From Distichodus sexfasciatus (taxonomy: Eukaryota > Chordata > Actinopteri > Characiformes > Distichodontidae), in assembly GCA_032718565.1 (NCBI GenBank), contig JAVGVS010000021.1:3332712-3396711 (forward strand): a stretch of DNA of 64,000 nt. Reading direction: 5' to 3'. Shown here in pieces: positions 12,305-24,463 of this stretch (within the stretch, counting starts at the first letter, position 1; each line of letters begins with the position of its first letter). Below the pieces are notes generated by a model. The model did no database searches. It was not told the DNA's origin and saw only the letters and a list, made by a program, of their open reading frames with translations. Position numbers and translations under genes: made by a program.

Positions 12305-13015
12305 GGCCATTGCAGATTAAAAAGGGGAAAATGGGGGTGAAGTTCCGAGAAAATGGAACTCAGATATTCCGAGATTAAAGTCGTAGATTTACCAGAAGAA
12401 AAAGTCGGATATTCTCTGAGATTGAAGTGGCAAATGAATGAGAAACACTTTATGATCTCGGAGAATGTCTTTTTTCACGCAAATTTGTGATTTTTTTTTT
12501 TTCTTATAAGGGCATGTGTCCACGTTAGAGCAACTGGAGAAGCGGCTTTATTTACGCAGTTGGAATAAGGCAAAAAATACAATTATGTGACCAAACCTCT
12601 AATTGGTGGTACTCTCCCAGCTTTGTTATCTCATGCACCCAATCTCTACGTCTCCAAGACATGTGAGCATCTATTTCAAACGCTGCCGCCAATGTCAAAT
12701 GTGATTTCTCTCCATTGTAAAGATAAACTTGTCGGCTAAAATTCCGATCTCAAAGGAACACGTTACAATGTTTACATGAAATAGTAACGAACGCGGAAGT
12801 GCCCGATGACGCTTTTCGACACTTCGCAACAACAAGCCCTGAGAAAAGCGCCAAGAAATGATGTTTTCACCGTTCTCCGCGCAGATACCGCGTTTGGTGG
12901 ACACAGGCCAATCTCAGTGAACATCTCGTAAATCCACGACTTTAATCTCAGAATCTCTTAGTTTTGTCTCGGATTTTTACCCTCCCCCATATTGCCTTTT
13001 TAATCTAGAATGGCC
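12305..13015. mobile_element. DNA transposon with about 35-bp terminal inverted repeats
   Basis: The left end begins GGCCATTGCAGATTAAAAAG and the right end, read in reverse complement, begins GGCCATTCTAGATTAAAAAG. Similarity continues through a G-rich run for about 35 bases. Both subterminal zones carry 'GAGATTAAAGTCGTAGATTT'-like motifs in inverted orientation (near 12370 and 12935). I cannot define the target duplication and so do not assign a superfamily. It lies about 0.3 kb upstream of the likely sar1a first exon. Confidence 0.65.
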
Positions 13016-13199
13016 TTTTAATACGCTGTCGTACCAATACGCCATGTTAAATACGTCGTCGATGTGCATGCTCTGTATGAAACGATAACGGACACAGCTC
13101 CAGTCCACAAGGTGGCGATGTGAGGTTAAAGTCTCAGTTAACGCGTCTCTGATCAGAAGCAGCGCTGTCGACCTGTCTATGGTTACCACAGACGCCGAC

Positions 13200-13316
13200 T
13201 CCTTACGGCCGTCGGCTCAGCAGCTAACAGCTAATTAATGTACAAAATTGACCGCTACAGCTTAGTCTCGGACATCATCGCTTCCAGAGCCGAGGGTACT
13301 CGCTGGTAGACAAAAG
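13200..13316 (+). promoter_or_regulatory. sar1a: Probable sar1a noncoding first exon and promoter region
   Basis: GC- and CpG-richer sequence ends in a good donor (AAAAG|gtaatt) at 13316/13317. The sar1a start exon opens with an acceptor (tttcag|GTGG) 14 bases before its ATG, so an upstream noncoding exon is required; this is the best candidate. The exact transcription start is not determinable. Confidence 0.4.
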
Positions 13317-14880
13317 GTAATTGTCTGTGTAAACGTCGCCGGCATGGATTCTGTTCAGTTTCGGGGGAAAATAGGAGGCTAACGTTAGCTAGCTAGCCAG
13401 CCAGCCAGCTAACGTTGATAGGTGCAGGCCTCGGATTAACTGGGAGAAAGCTGCGTGGCAGTCCATGTGTGGTTTCCCACCAGCTCCTGGCTGCTCATTT
13501 GTAATTTGTCTTTAGACATTCGTGTTCTGTAACGATCTGGAATGCAATGTTAGTTAGCCGGAATGCTAACGGGAATATTGACATCCAACGTTAGTGCTGC
13601 GGTGGTTTGAATCTATATTAATTACATTTAGCCGGTTTACGGGGACCATTAAAGGTCTCCCTGGAGCAGCGGACCTTAGTTAGGAGCTCAACGGAGGTAG
13701 TGTCGGAGGCAGGGTAAAGTCAGCACTCAAACCCTCGACCTTTTGGTTCATATAATGTATAGAAAAGATTAAATGAAGGCAATTTAGTACTATAAAGATA
13801 ACAGAAAACAGATTAAAGTATACAATGTACATATATATATATATAGATAGATAGATAGATGTATTTATGTTCATGTAGTGTCCTGAGGTACTCTGGCCTA
13901 GTGGTAAAATACTCGGGTACTGATCAAGAGGTCGTAAGTCCCACTGATTAAAAGAACCCTAGTGATGGGTAATATCACTTCAATATCAGGATCTGTTGAA
14001 CATTTTACCTTTTTACTTTTTGCATAGTTCACTGACAAGGTTTGATTATTAAAGCTGTGAGTTTGTTTTAATGCATAAGTGCATCTTTGCATATCTTTGT
14101 GAAAAGTAACTGGAGGAAACACGCAGGTTTAGTCTGGATAGGGCAGTGTCATGTGACCACATGATAGAATAAAAAAGTCTGTTGCCATAGGGTAGATTAT
14201 ATGATTAGAGGTTCTGAATGTCGGTTTCGATTCTTTTTATTATTATTTTTATTATTATTATTATTATCAGCAGTAGTAATAGTAGTAGTAGTATTCACCC
14301 AGCCCTACTTCTAAATGGCACAAATATAAATGAATGGCAATTAGTGTCCAGTTTTAGTTATGAAAAATGTTAATATGGCATGCATTTCTTGAGAATTTCT
14401 ACAACCTGGAGATAGAAGCTCATTTGAGTCCCTCCATTTTGTGATATTTGATATTGATATTTCTGAATTGTTTGCGTGATATCACAACAGGTACTAGGGT
14501 GTGACGAGTTTCAGATGACTATGGTTGCTCATTTTGAGAACTAGCACAAAGTGCTTCAATGCTTTGATAAGCAACTCGGTTTGCCAACCAAGATACTTAA
14601 TCTGTACAGCCCATATAATAAAGAATCATGCCACAGAGAATTAGAAAATTCGTATTACCTTCAATGTACCCGGACTAAATATTTGGGTAAGTCTCTAAGA
14701 GTTTAACTAGATGTTGAAAGGCTTTTCCTCTGATAACTTCATGTGGTGGCCTGTTGTATTAATTCACTTGCCCAGAGCTTCTACAAACTTGTCTACTGTT
14801 CTTTTGGCACTTGAATCATATAAGTAACTGTGTCAGTAGTATTGCTGTATAGATATTTACAGTATCTTGTTTTTCTTTCA
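13317..14880 (+). other. First sar1a intron with small repeats
   Basis: It contains an inverted pair AACGTTAGCT / AGCTAACGTT near 13380-13416, a (TA)n(GATA)n microsatellite at about 13831-13862, and a degraded tRNA-SINE head at about 13885-13950 (CTGGCCTAGTGGTAAAATAC then GGTCGTAAGTCCC). A TTA-rich simple tract lies near 14236-14292. No further exon was recognised. Confidence 0.4.
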
Positions 14881-14895
14881 GGTGGCACAACAGCA

Positions 14896-16223
14896 ATGTC
14901 TTTTATATTTGACTGGATTTACAGAGGGTTTAGTGGAGTATTACAGTTTCTTGGTAAGTGTTAAGTAATTAAGTCATACTACATAATAAATAAACAAATC
15001 CTGACCTTATATGTATAGGATACTGTTTGAGGGACATTTTCAATTTTTATGTAACAATATAACAGCAACATTTAGTTAACCATAATGATCAATTGTGTGT
15101 GAAGCTCAAGATTAAATGATTAAATAGAATCATATTTTTCTAAGGTCATACTATGTTGACTGTGCAACTTATTTGTTGCATTATGATTGGCATTTGCTTT
15201 ACTACCAGAAGTGCCTAACAAGAAGCTTTTCCTGTTTAAATTGCAGGCCTATATAAAAAATCAGGGAAGCTAGTTTTCCTAGGTTTAGATAATGCTGGAA
15301 AAACAACCCTACTACACATGCTGAAGGACGACAGATTGGGACAGCATGTCCCTACACTTCATCCAAGTAAAAAACTTTTCCAGTCACATTTATGGTAACA
15401 TTTCATTGATATTTAACACAACTAATTGCTCCCATGCTGTTTATTTTCAGCATCTGAAGAGTTGACCATCGCTGGAATGACATTTACCACATTTGATCTT
15501 GGTGGTCACGTACAAGGTCAGATTTGGGATTCTTATATGAATTAATCATTTTTGGTTTTACTCGGTTTTACTTCTATTAATCTATTCTGCTGTTACACTT
15601 AAAACATAAGTAGTGAGGTTGATTGGGAATAAGTGCAATACTTTGTATTTGGTTACATTATGTTTTTGTATTGCTTCCACAGCCAGGAGAGTTTGGAGAA
15701 ACTATCTCCCCGCAGTAAATGGAATAGTTTTCCTTGTTGATTGTGCAGATCATGAACGTTTATCTGAGTCCAAGGTGGAGCTCGACGTAAGTTTTACTGG
15801 AGCCTTTCTTATTAATTTGCCATATACTGTAAATATGTGTTGTATTTTTGCATGTCTTTATTGTGATGTTTTCTGTCTACCCAGGCATTGCTATCGGATG
15901 AGACTATATCTAACGTTCCTGTTCTGGTTTTGGGAAACAAGATTGATCGGCCTGAGGCAGTTGGTGAATCAAGGCTTAGAGAGATCTTTGCTCTTGATGG
16001 ACAGACCACTGGAAAGGTTAGACTCTATATCAGTCTACAGAAGAAAATCATTTTTCAGTTAAAGTGCATGAAATAACAAATTTTATCTCTGTGTTTCTAT
16101 TTCCAGGGAAATGTATCACTGAAAGAGCTGAATGTGCGACCAATAGAAGTCTTTATGTGCAGCGTCCTGAAGAAGCAGGGCTATGGAGAGGGGTTCAGAT
16201 GGCTTTCTCAGTATATTGATTGA
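14896..16223 (+). CDS. sar1a: Sar1-family small GTPase (COPII coat initiator)
   Basis: Sar1 recruits the COPII coat to endoplasmic-reticulum exit sites when loaded with GTP. Exons: 14896-14953, 15247-15366, 15451-15516, 15683-15786, 15885-16016 and 16107-16223. They give 198 aa, the exact length of human SAR1A and SAR1B. The amphipathic N-terminus MSFIFDWIYRGFSGVLQFL is followed by the P-loop GLDNAGKT (32-39), switch II DLGGHVQAR with the catalytic His79, NKID (134-137), and CSVLKKQGYGEGFRWLSQYID at the end. All GTPase motifs are intact. Residues are mixed: D6, HVQ and DHERL resemble human SAR1B, while ESKVEL, DETISNVP and GNVSLKEL resemble SAR1A. I call sar1a because ppa1 precedes it and spock2 and ascc1 follow, as in human 10q22.1. 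The paralogue is therefore an inference; the family is certain. Confidence 0.93.
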
Positions 16224-17803
16224 TTATATAACTTGCTTGTAAAAGGACTTGCACTACAGAGTTCTGATGAGTTTGGCAGGAGACAAAAACTTTGATCACC
16301 CAGTAAGAACACATACTGGCTTGGTAAAGCCTTACATTCCATTCCATTCAAGAAAACAAGACAGTTTTATGTTGTTGTCATCTGAGATTATTTTTAACTG
16401 GCGCCCAACACTTTGTCATGTCACACATTAATCCCATACGACTTCTGTAGTTTTGCTTGTGTGTAAAGAAATTAATCATAGGCATATTTATTATTTATTG
16501 CAATAGTACATTTTAAGAATGGGTCTGTCTTTAAAGAATAGATTACTGCATATGAGCCCTGCTCTTGTTTGTGAAGAAGAGCAGCTTCTACTGCCCAAAT
16601 AGTATTATATCAGGGGTCTAAACTCCACTCCTGCTGCCCTGTAGAGTTTTACCCTTTCTCTGATTCATCACATGATCCAGCTTGATAGCTATTTATAAGT
16701 GAGCCTGGCTTATTGGGATTCTTACTTTCTTTTAATTTGGAGACTTGTCTAAAATATAAATGTGATTTTTTTTTTTCTGAAAGTTATTTATTTTAACACT
16801 TTGATTTGTTTTAGAGAAGTATCAAATTCATGAAGACAAAAAGAACATCCGTTTTCTGCTTATTGGTTTATTAAACTCATTGTGTATTGGATATTATAAA
16901 TTATGCATTTTAAAGCAATAACGCTTAGCTCCCTGTGGAACAGTGTGATAGTATAAAAATATATTCCCCATTTTTACCACAAAAGAACTTCAGCCACGAG
17001 TTACACAAAGACCATGTACAATTATATATCATGTAAACATAGCATGGTATGACCAGATGCTATAAAGTAATATATTCATGTGTATAATATGTCATTGTAG
17101 ATATTATAGATAATGTTCATATTGTCTTGTTTAAATCCTAGCTCTTCTTGCTATATGTATTAAACCAAGGTTGATCTTAGATGCTGCAGATATTTTGTGA
17201 ATATCAGCTCTTTGGTTTTGCAGTTCTGATATGAGAGTAACTGCAGCACTAAGTAGATTATGAACGTGGTTGTCACTGTCAGTGTTTGCAAACTTGTAAA
17301 GTATTGTAAAATTAAGTCAGCATTTTTACCATTCATAGCCTTGGACTGGTATCATCTATATTTAAAATAACTGATTATGTACAAGAAATCATCTATAAAT
17401 ATTTTGAATAATTCAGAGGGGCTTTGTGTTTTGATTCAGTTTACGTTAGCAGGACCTATGCTTAATTCTGACGACTCAAGTTATAGTGATGTGTAGACAA
17501 ATTTTAAATACCAAAGCAGCAGAACTCGGAAGTCTTCTATAATAAAATGAACATTGTAGTAAAATAATAGAAAATAAAACTACTGGGAGCCTTTTTGGTT
17601 ATTATCGTAGAAAATTTGCAAAAGTTGCAGATTTGCATAAAGGGACGATTATAGGCTGCCGTTTAGACAAATACAAATTACAACTCTGATATGAATTGTC
17701 CCTAAGAAAAAATATTCAAATGTTTTAATAAGTGTGAAATGTTTTTCCTGCCTCACTGCAGGGGTGTACAGAGTATCCGAAACCCACACTAAATAAAAGT
17801 GGA
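16224..17803 (+). other. sar1a 3' UTR and downstream spacer
   Basis: AT-rich sequence after the sar1a stop, with no other gene. AATAAA at 17541-17546 and AATAAA near 17573 are candidate polyadenylation signals, which would imply a UTR of about 1.3 kb; shorter ends are possible. Confidence 0.35.
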
Positions 17804-17950
17804 GTGATTATTTGTCATTGTGAAATGTGACCTCTGCAAATGACCCATTCATGAAGGAGCAGAGGGCAACTAACTTGCAGCGTCCGGGGAGCACGGCTTG
17901 GGGATGGTACCTTGCTCAAGAGTACCTCAGTGGTCTTTTTACTGGTACAT
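17804..17950 (-). repeat. Truncated tRNA-SINE copy
   Basis: The text GATTATTTGTCATTGTGAAA, then CATTCATGAAGGAGCAG and TACCTTGCTCAAGAGTACC, matches the body of the SINE copies at 52735-52899 and 53140-53389. The tRNA-like head is missing, so it is truncated. Confidence 0.6.
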
Positions 17951-18360
17951 AATTCTGGCCAACTTGGGCTTATTTGCTGCGGGGTGTGGGCTATTTTGCC
18001 TGAACTGCTGTGTCTTTGGAAAGCTTTGGTCCAGCCTCATCAAGCCTGAGATCTCAGTTTGGGATGAGATTACGTGTACGTGATACATAAAAGTGGTGTA
18101 ATACATTTATATTACAAAGTGACCTTTAATCATCACTGAAACCCAGCGTTTGGTCTGATGTAGTAAATGTGGCTTTGAACGACTGAATAGCGACGGCGTA
18201 TGAATACGCAGAGGCCTCTTGTTCCGTCATGGAGGGTATATTTATCTCTGAATTCTGTCTAATTATTATGTTTAATTCTATTTAGTCTAAATCATGACTT
18301 TTTATCTCAGGATTCTCAAGAAATCGTGAATCTTAGAAAGTCAGAATTTAAACATAATGT

Positions 18361-18483
18361 GCCAGTTTCCCAGTCCAGGATTAAGACTAGTCCTAGACTA
18401 GCTGTGAGTTTGAATGGTAAATCTCCATTGGTATTATAACTAAATCCGAGACTAGGCTTAATCCATGACCAAGAAACCAGCCC
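18361..18483. mobile_element. Short palindromic MITE (copy 1)
   Basis: The ends are inverted: GTTTCCCAGTCCAGGATTAAG against the reverse complement of CTTAATCCATGACCAAGAAAC. The internal text GACTAGTCCTAGACTAGC and CATTGGTATTATAAC aligns with a second copy at 28002-28123. Outside it, inverted segments ATTTATCTCTGAATTCTG (near 18239) and CAGAATTCTGAGATAAAT (near 18491) suggest that it may sit within another inverted-repeat element. Confidence 0.65.
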
Positions 18484-18907
18484 AAGAAGTCAGAATTCTG
18501 AGATAAATGTCCGTTTCTTCCTCCAGGTGGCGGAGACGGGCTTTCATAGCATACTGTCCTACTGCAAAGACCGCAGGTCTCAGGTCAGCCGGTGTAATAG
18601 AAATATAAGCGTTGACAAAACAGTTGGAGTTTAGCAAGGAGCAGGTCATCATCTCAGGACTTTAAATTGCAACTTACATCAGGCCCGTAGCCAGCCTAGT
18701 GCAAGGGGGGGGTCTTTTTTTTTTAAGTGGACCTTTTGTATTTTCATACTTATTTTGTATTTCATTATGAGATTTAAATACTGCATTTTGGTGACTTTTT
18801 GCAATAATTTGTGCTGGATATCTTAATCTGTCTGCTCGTATCATAATGTGCACACTTTTGATGCACTAAAAAACATTTACTACAATGTTGTCAAATTGCT
18901 TAGACTG

Positions 18908-19443
18908 TAGTGATGGGTCGGTCGCGAACGAAATGGCTCTTAGAGTCGGCTCTTTGAAGTGAACGACGGGAGCCGGCTGTGGGTTTTTGTTTTTTTTCTT
19001 TCTCTTTCTTTTTTTCTTTTCTCTTCATTTTTTTCTTTTTGTTTTGCATATTTTAATCGATATTTTATTGTGTTGTGGTTTGCAGTGTTTTGTGTTGTTT
19101 CACTTTAAGTTTGTTTAAAAGGAAAAAGCTGAAAATTTAAATAGTTAAAAGTTGAATTGTAAATAGTTGGTTTTTGTATTTTATAATTATTTTTTTTACA
19201 TTTTGTGTGGATTGAATAAATAAAAAGATATTTATATAATAAACATATATAAATAAAAAACACGGGTTTTTTTTACATTAGTAATTCATTTTGTGCATAA
19301 TTTTATATTGTTGTTGATAATAAATTAATTAAAGCAACAAAACAACCTGAAGAGCCGCTTGGGAGCCGAAAGAGCCGGCTCTTTTTAGTGAGCCGAGCCG
19401 AAAGAGCCGGTTCTCTAAAAAAGAGCCGGAATACCCATCATTA
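18908..19443. mobile_element. Non-autonomous hAT-like element, 536 bp
   Basis: An exact 8-bp duplication, TTAGACTG, flanks the element at 18900-18907 and 19444-19451. The left end is TAGTGATGGGTCGG and the right end in reverse complement is TAATGATGGGTATTCCGG. Subterminal GAGCCGGCTC-type palindromes occur at both ends, and the middle is AT-rich with no open frame. It is a MITE-like derivative that depends on a transposase elsewhere. Confidence 0.85.
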
Positions 19444-19451
19444 TTAGACTG

Positions 19452-20588
19452 CCAAACAGAGTAAGGCTGTTATACCCCAAGATCTTGGTTCGAACCCCCC
19501 GAACCCCCCTGCCTAACGGGCCTGTACATGTTTTGAAATGTGTGTAGTTGCATCGCTGTACGCCAACATTAAGGTAATTTAAGGTACATCATTGACTTAA
19601 GTTCCTGGCACATATAATTATGGAAAAATACTACACATTTTTACCCTGTTGCTCATAGTTTTTAACGCTTATTTGAGTGTCGCTTTGGCATCTACATTAT
19701 ACTATGTGGATTATACATGGATAACATCTGATGCTCTGTTTTAATATGCTGTTTAAATCAAACCAGCCTAAACCTGTTTTATTAGTTGTCAGTATAAAAA
19801 TTAGGGTTATTGTAAAAAAGGAGACCAACAATATCGAATACGGTTGAAACTATGGATTGAGTCACTTTGAAAACAGTAGCAAGATTAGCATGAAAGTGAA
19901 AAAGCAGGTGGAGGTTTTGTGTTTGTAATACCCAGGTTACTTTATATGCAATGGTTTATTTTTTTGTGAAACAATTTTATCTGTACATGCAGCTGCTTTA
20001 AACGCAGGTAAATGTGTGTGGATAACCCCAGCCATCTGATCTGAATTCAGTATGTGCAGGGTCTCAGAAAAACATCCTCTCAGTCCATCCTTTTTCAGAC
20101 TGGCTTAAGCAAATCTCTGAATCCCAATCATGCTCTGTCTCTCTGTCTCTCAGATCCGCCGACATCTGCAAATGTATTCTTTTGAAAAAATCCAACACTG
20201 CTATATACCACAATGCAACAGTTTTTAACATTTAAGAATGTTATGCTGCCATCATTATAGCAATAAATAGCACCGGACAGCTATGATTTATAAAACATTG
20301 TGTGGTAAAAATCTTTTTAGATCTTAACAGGTTTTTCCAAGAAAAAGACACCCTCAGCAGCTTCATTAGAACCTGACATTTGCAATAGATGTGGTTTCAT
20401 TATAATAAATACACAGCAGGAAGTCCATGGTGTGTTCATCACTTTTAATATCATTCCTCTGGCAAATCTCTGATTCTTATCAGGAGGTCCAAATATCATA
20501 CAATTTATTCTGCTTTGCATGTCATTTTTTAGGTCTTTCCTTTCATAACATCCCCAAACATTATACAATACATAGTACATTTCGCAGT
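19452..20588. other. Spacer between sar1a and spock2, nothing recognised
   Basis: AT-rich sequence without splice-flanked coding similarity, RNA gene or clear transposon ends. Part of it could belong to a longer spock2 3' UTR (TTTATT, a minus-strand AATAAA, also occurs near 19954). Confidence 0.4.
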
Positions 20589-21954
20589 TTTATTTTGTAT
20601 TTTAAATGATAATAAAAGACATATACAACAATCTAAAGACAATTCAATAATACATTATTCACTGTAAGAATCAGCCTCACGGTAGACTGGGACTGTGATC
20701 TGAAGTTACCATATAAACCTTGACTATTGCAGTCCTGAATTTACAAGAAATTTTCACTGGACATTCGCTGAAGAAAAAGCAAAATTATGGAATATTTAAG
20801 GGCCACAGTGTTCAGTGTTCAGACAGTGCAGGTACATTCTTCTGAACTAACATGCAATTCTAAAAACAATCCTTGTCCTTTATATTGAGAACAGCATGTA
20901 CAGTAAAGAAACATCTTAATATTTCTTTCAGAAAATCGTACATTTTCAAGTACAATACACAAAGCAAAAATACACATTTAGGCAATAAAACACAAATGGC
21001 ACATTCATCATCAGAAGGGGCTGAATGTTGATGGTGTGTTAATGATGTGTTAATATGTTAATAATATTTCAAATTAACTTAGTTATTAAAGTCGCTGATT
21101 TTTCAGAAACATTTCTAGTACTAGTTTCAGTAAGTTTAAATATTTGATCCCTGGTTGTAGATACATACTCCTAATCAGTTCCCTTATGACTTGCTATTAT
21201 AGGTAACCTTAGGAGACAGCAGAGGTACTGTGGACATCAGGGACAAACCTTAAAATAGATCCAAATGAATACTGAGTTTGTCCAATAACACAGAACCTAC
21301 TGAAGTGACATTATGACAATGCTTGTCTTCTCTGGAGACCTTTTCTATATAAATTAATTTACAATAAAAATGGATAGGATACTTTAACAAAGAGTACTAG
21401 AGAGACTCATTGTTTTTCCCATAACGGCATAGACACCTTCACTGTAAAGTTGACATGCAAAAAAACATTGTATTTGGAGCAAAATTCGTCTCTGTCCTTC
21501 TAAATTCAACTCATTTTGAATCCCAGTGGCTTTTAACTTCAGGTAAACCATTTACAATGCAGTCTGTTATTTATGTAGTTTTTCTTTTAAACATCTGTGA
21601 AGAGGCACTAACCTCTAATCCCTTATTTATATAACTTCAGAAAATAATGCAATAATTTGCAAAAATACAGTATGCAGCACATTAGTGTTTAAATGAAAAC
21701 AATGTTTTAATTATTTTGTACGTCAGGGACTTTTGCTGGTAAAGTGAACCTTTGCTGAAATGGCTGTGCCAGTAAAAGGTTTCTTGTTTGTTTCTTCAAA
21801 AAAAGAAAGGGAAAAAAAGCATATTAAATAAGTAAAAAAGCATAAACTTGTGCAATGACTTGCATCAAGCAATATTACTAAAATGAAGTAACACTGATGT
21901 TTCAGCAGATGATATTTTGTAGAGGATAAGCGCAATGACAAATATGGATCTTTT
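20589..21954 (-). other. spock2: Probable spock2 3' UTR
   Basis: The segment follows the spock2 stop codon at 21955-21957 on the minus strand. It ends at a minus-strand AATAAA (plus TTTATT at 20589-20594), giving a UTR of about 1.37 kb. No other coding segment was seen. The end point is an inference from the signal only. Confidence 0.35.
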
Positions 21955-22103
21955 CTACCAGATGTATCCCCCATCATCGGTCTCTCCTGGCTCTGTTTCC
22001 TCCTCTTCCTCAGCCTCCTCGCCGTTCTCCTCTGTCTCCTTGTCTTCTTCATCCTCCCATCCCACACCGCTACCAAAGTCCCCAGAGTAACCCACCATCT
22101 CAT
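21955..22103 (-). CDS. spock2: spock2 last coding exon: glycosaminoglycan sites and acidic tail
   Basis: It encodes residues 379-426 and the stop. After EMVGYSGDFGSGVGWEDEE, which holds two Ser-Gly glycosaminoglycan acceptor sites, comes a run of about 30 mostly glutamate and aspartate residues and the terminal GGYIW shared by testicans. The acceptor is GAACAG|ATGAG and the stop is TAG. Confidence 0.93.
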
Positions 22104-24428
22104 CTGTTCCAGACAGAGGCACAGGTCTCGGATGTATACAGGGAATTTCAAGGATGGAATTACGTGAATTAAACATTACAAAGCACATGCAGTCTATTAC
22201 ATTTAAACTAACATTACGTGCACGATGCATTTGCAGTGTGTGTACTATGCCTTTTTAAAGAATTTCCAGAAGAGCCAATTTCAGTGTAGAATGGGAAAAA
22301 CCTTTTCTTCTGTTACATCATACATGTTTCAGTCTAAATTATTTAAATATATGAGATAGTCAAAGCCAAATTTCACATTACTGACCAATTCTAAGTAAGT
22401 GGCACTCACCACAATCTGGGTTACCACGAACACGTGACCCAGGGACCTCAGTTCCATGTAGGTCAACGCACCAGCATTCAGCTCTGCTCTGGTCACACTG
22501 AAGCTTCCTGTAGTAGCCGTCCTCATCACAGCTAGGGATGTACATACCTGTAAATCACCCACACAAACATACAACGCGAAAACATGAACACACACTATTT
22601 CAAGTAGATTTGCTTTAATGGAAAACACATTATTAAACTGTGCACATTTTGCAGCGATATCAGAAGAGCACTGAGAGCCTGAGTGGCACTTTAGTGATAA
22701 GAAAGGTTATCAGTGAGACCGAGAGACAAGCCCTTCTGCCAGTGATGATCTGGAAGCCACGGGCCTCCTGCGAAAGGTCATGATTTCAAGATGACAGCAT
22801 CCCATAACTGCTACTCTTTTCTTTAGTGATGAAACTAGAGTTTATCAGGAGATGGTTGAGAAAACCTTGGTCCCTGTGGTGACAAGCTTCTCCCCTTAAA
22901 AGCAGTCACTGATAAATCAGTAGTTAATGTATAAAAATAATGTATGTTTCTGATATGATCTCTCACAAGAATAGAATAGAACAGAATAGGTTTGACTGAC
23001 AGTGCTAATACTCCATCGGCAACACAGTGTCTGGCTGACTCTCCCCTCCCAGGAGGGAATGTGTCATACAAAGCAGTCATTCAGCACTCAACACAGGTGT
23101 CTTATAAATCAGCTAGTGAGAGAAAGAGAGAGGCGACAGATAGACAGGGAAAGCTTTGACAGGTAATCCCTCTCTCCCTGTGTTTCTCTCTACCTATGCT
23201 TCCACTTTTATACAGACAACTAATGCATGTCTTTTACAAGTGAGTCTGCTGTCTTCTCTTAACACACATGTCCATACATTCATACACACATAAAACACAC
23301 TCATAAACACACACCAATAAACTTCTTCTGGGAAGTTTTCAAGGAAGAGTAGTCTAATCCTGTTTCTCTGTTTCTCTCTCTCTCTCTCTATCTGTATAGC
23401 CAGCTCTTCTAATAATCAGTCTAATTGGCCGTTAATCCCAAACAGGGGCCTGTAATCTGGGTAATCAGCTCTCAGTGATGCTAATGGCTTCCAGCAAGGC
23501 CTTATACTCTCATAAACACACACACACAAACACTCTAGCTTGATCATTTATTTTGTACCTGGCTTCTTCTTGGCTACTTCTTGTACTTGAATCCTCTCAA
23601 TCTCTGCCAGGCAGGGTGGCTCTGTAGAGCAGAAGAATCTTATCTCTCCTTGACTATTTTCCAATGACTACATGCTCAAAATGTCTCTTCTACAAGGAGA
23701 ATCATTACATCACATCACCAAAGAAATTAAAAGCAGAAATGTGACAATGAGGAGTCTTATAAACAGGTTCCAATACAGTAGAATTTATCCTATTTAGAGG
23801 TTTTCAAAGATTTCAGGTTACAAAATATTTAGATGCTCTGTTGCAATAATCTTTTATATTGCTCAAATTATTATATGCGCTTAAAAAACACATCATTAAC
23901 ATCACATCACAGTGAACATCAACATGCTTTACAAGCAAGAATTTGAGATGAAGTAATAAACAGATGAACAGATGACCAGCTGTTGAGACTCACTCTCCCT
24001 CCAGAAGCAGAGACACCACTCAGCCGTGGAGACCTTGCCGTCACGGTACGAGTCACAGGAGTTGAAGAACGGTCTGATACACACCTCATACTTCTCCAGG
24101 TTTATAGCAGCCAGCTCTGAGTGGTCTAGGTAGAGGTCATTACTGGTGTCCAGCTTAGAGAACATCCAGCCAATGGAGTCCTTACAGCCTGCTACCAAGT
24201 TCCTCTCAAACACTGCCGAAGGAAGAAAAGGAGGAGATAATTTCGCAAGAAAGTTAGCACTAACCAAGATGTGTGTACCCGTGTGTTTGAGTGGGTTGTT
24301 AACCTGCTGCTGTTCCTGACCCCTGTCTGCCAGAATTGTTCATTTTAGCATTGCCATGAAGGAGCTGGAACCAGTCTCTGAGTCTGTCGCCTAAATCTGC
24401 CAAATCCTGACCAGTGCAGCTTTCTGCA

Positions 24429-24463
<35 letters not shown>

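Noticed and set aside
13380..13416. Functional hairpin AACGTTAGCT / AGCTAACGTT
   Set aside because: Short and embedded in CTAGC-type simple sequence; likely compositional.
14896..16223. Identification as sar1b
   Set aside because: Some residues match SAR1B, but neighbours ppa1, spock2 and ascc1 indicate the SAR1A locus. Kept as an open question in the findings.
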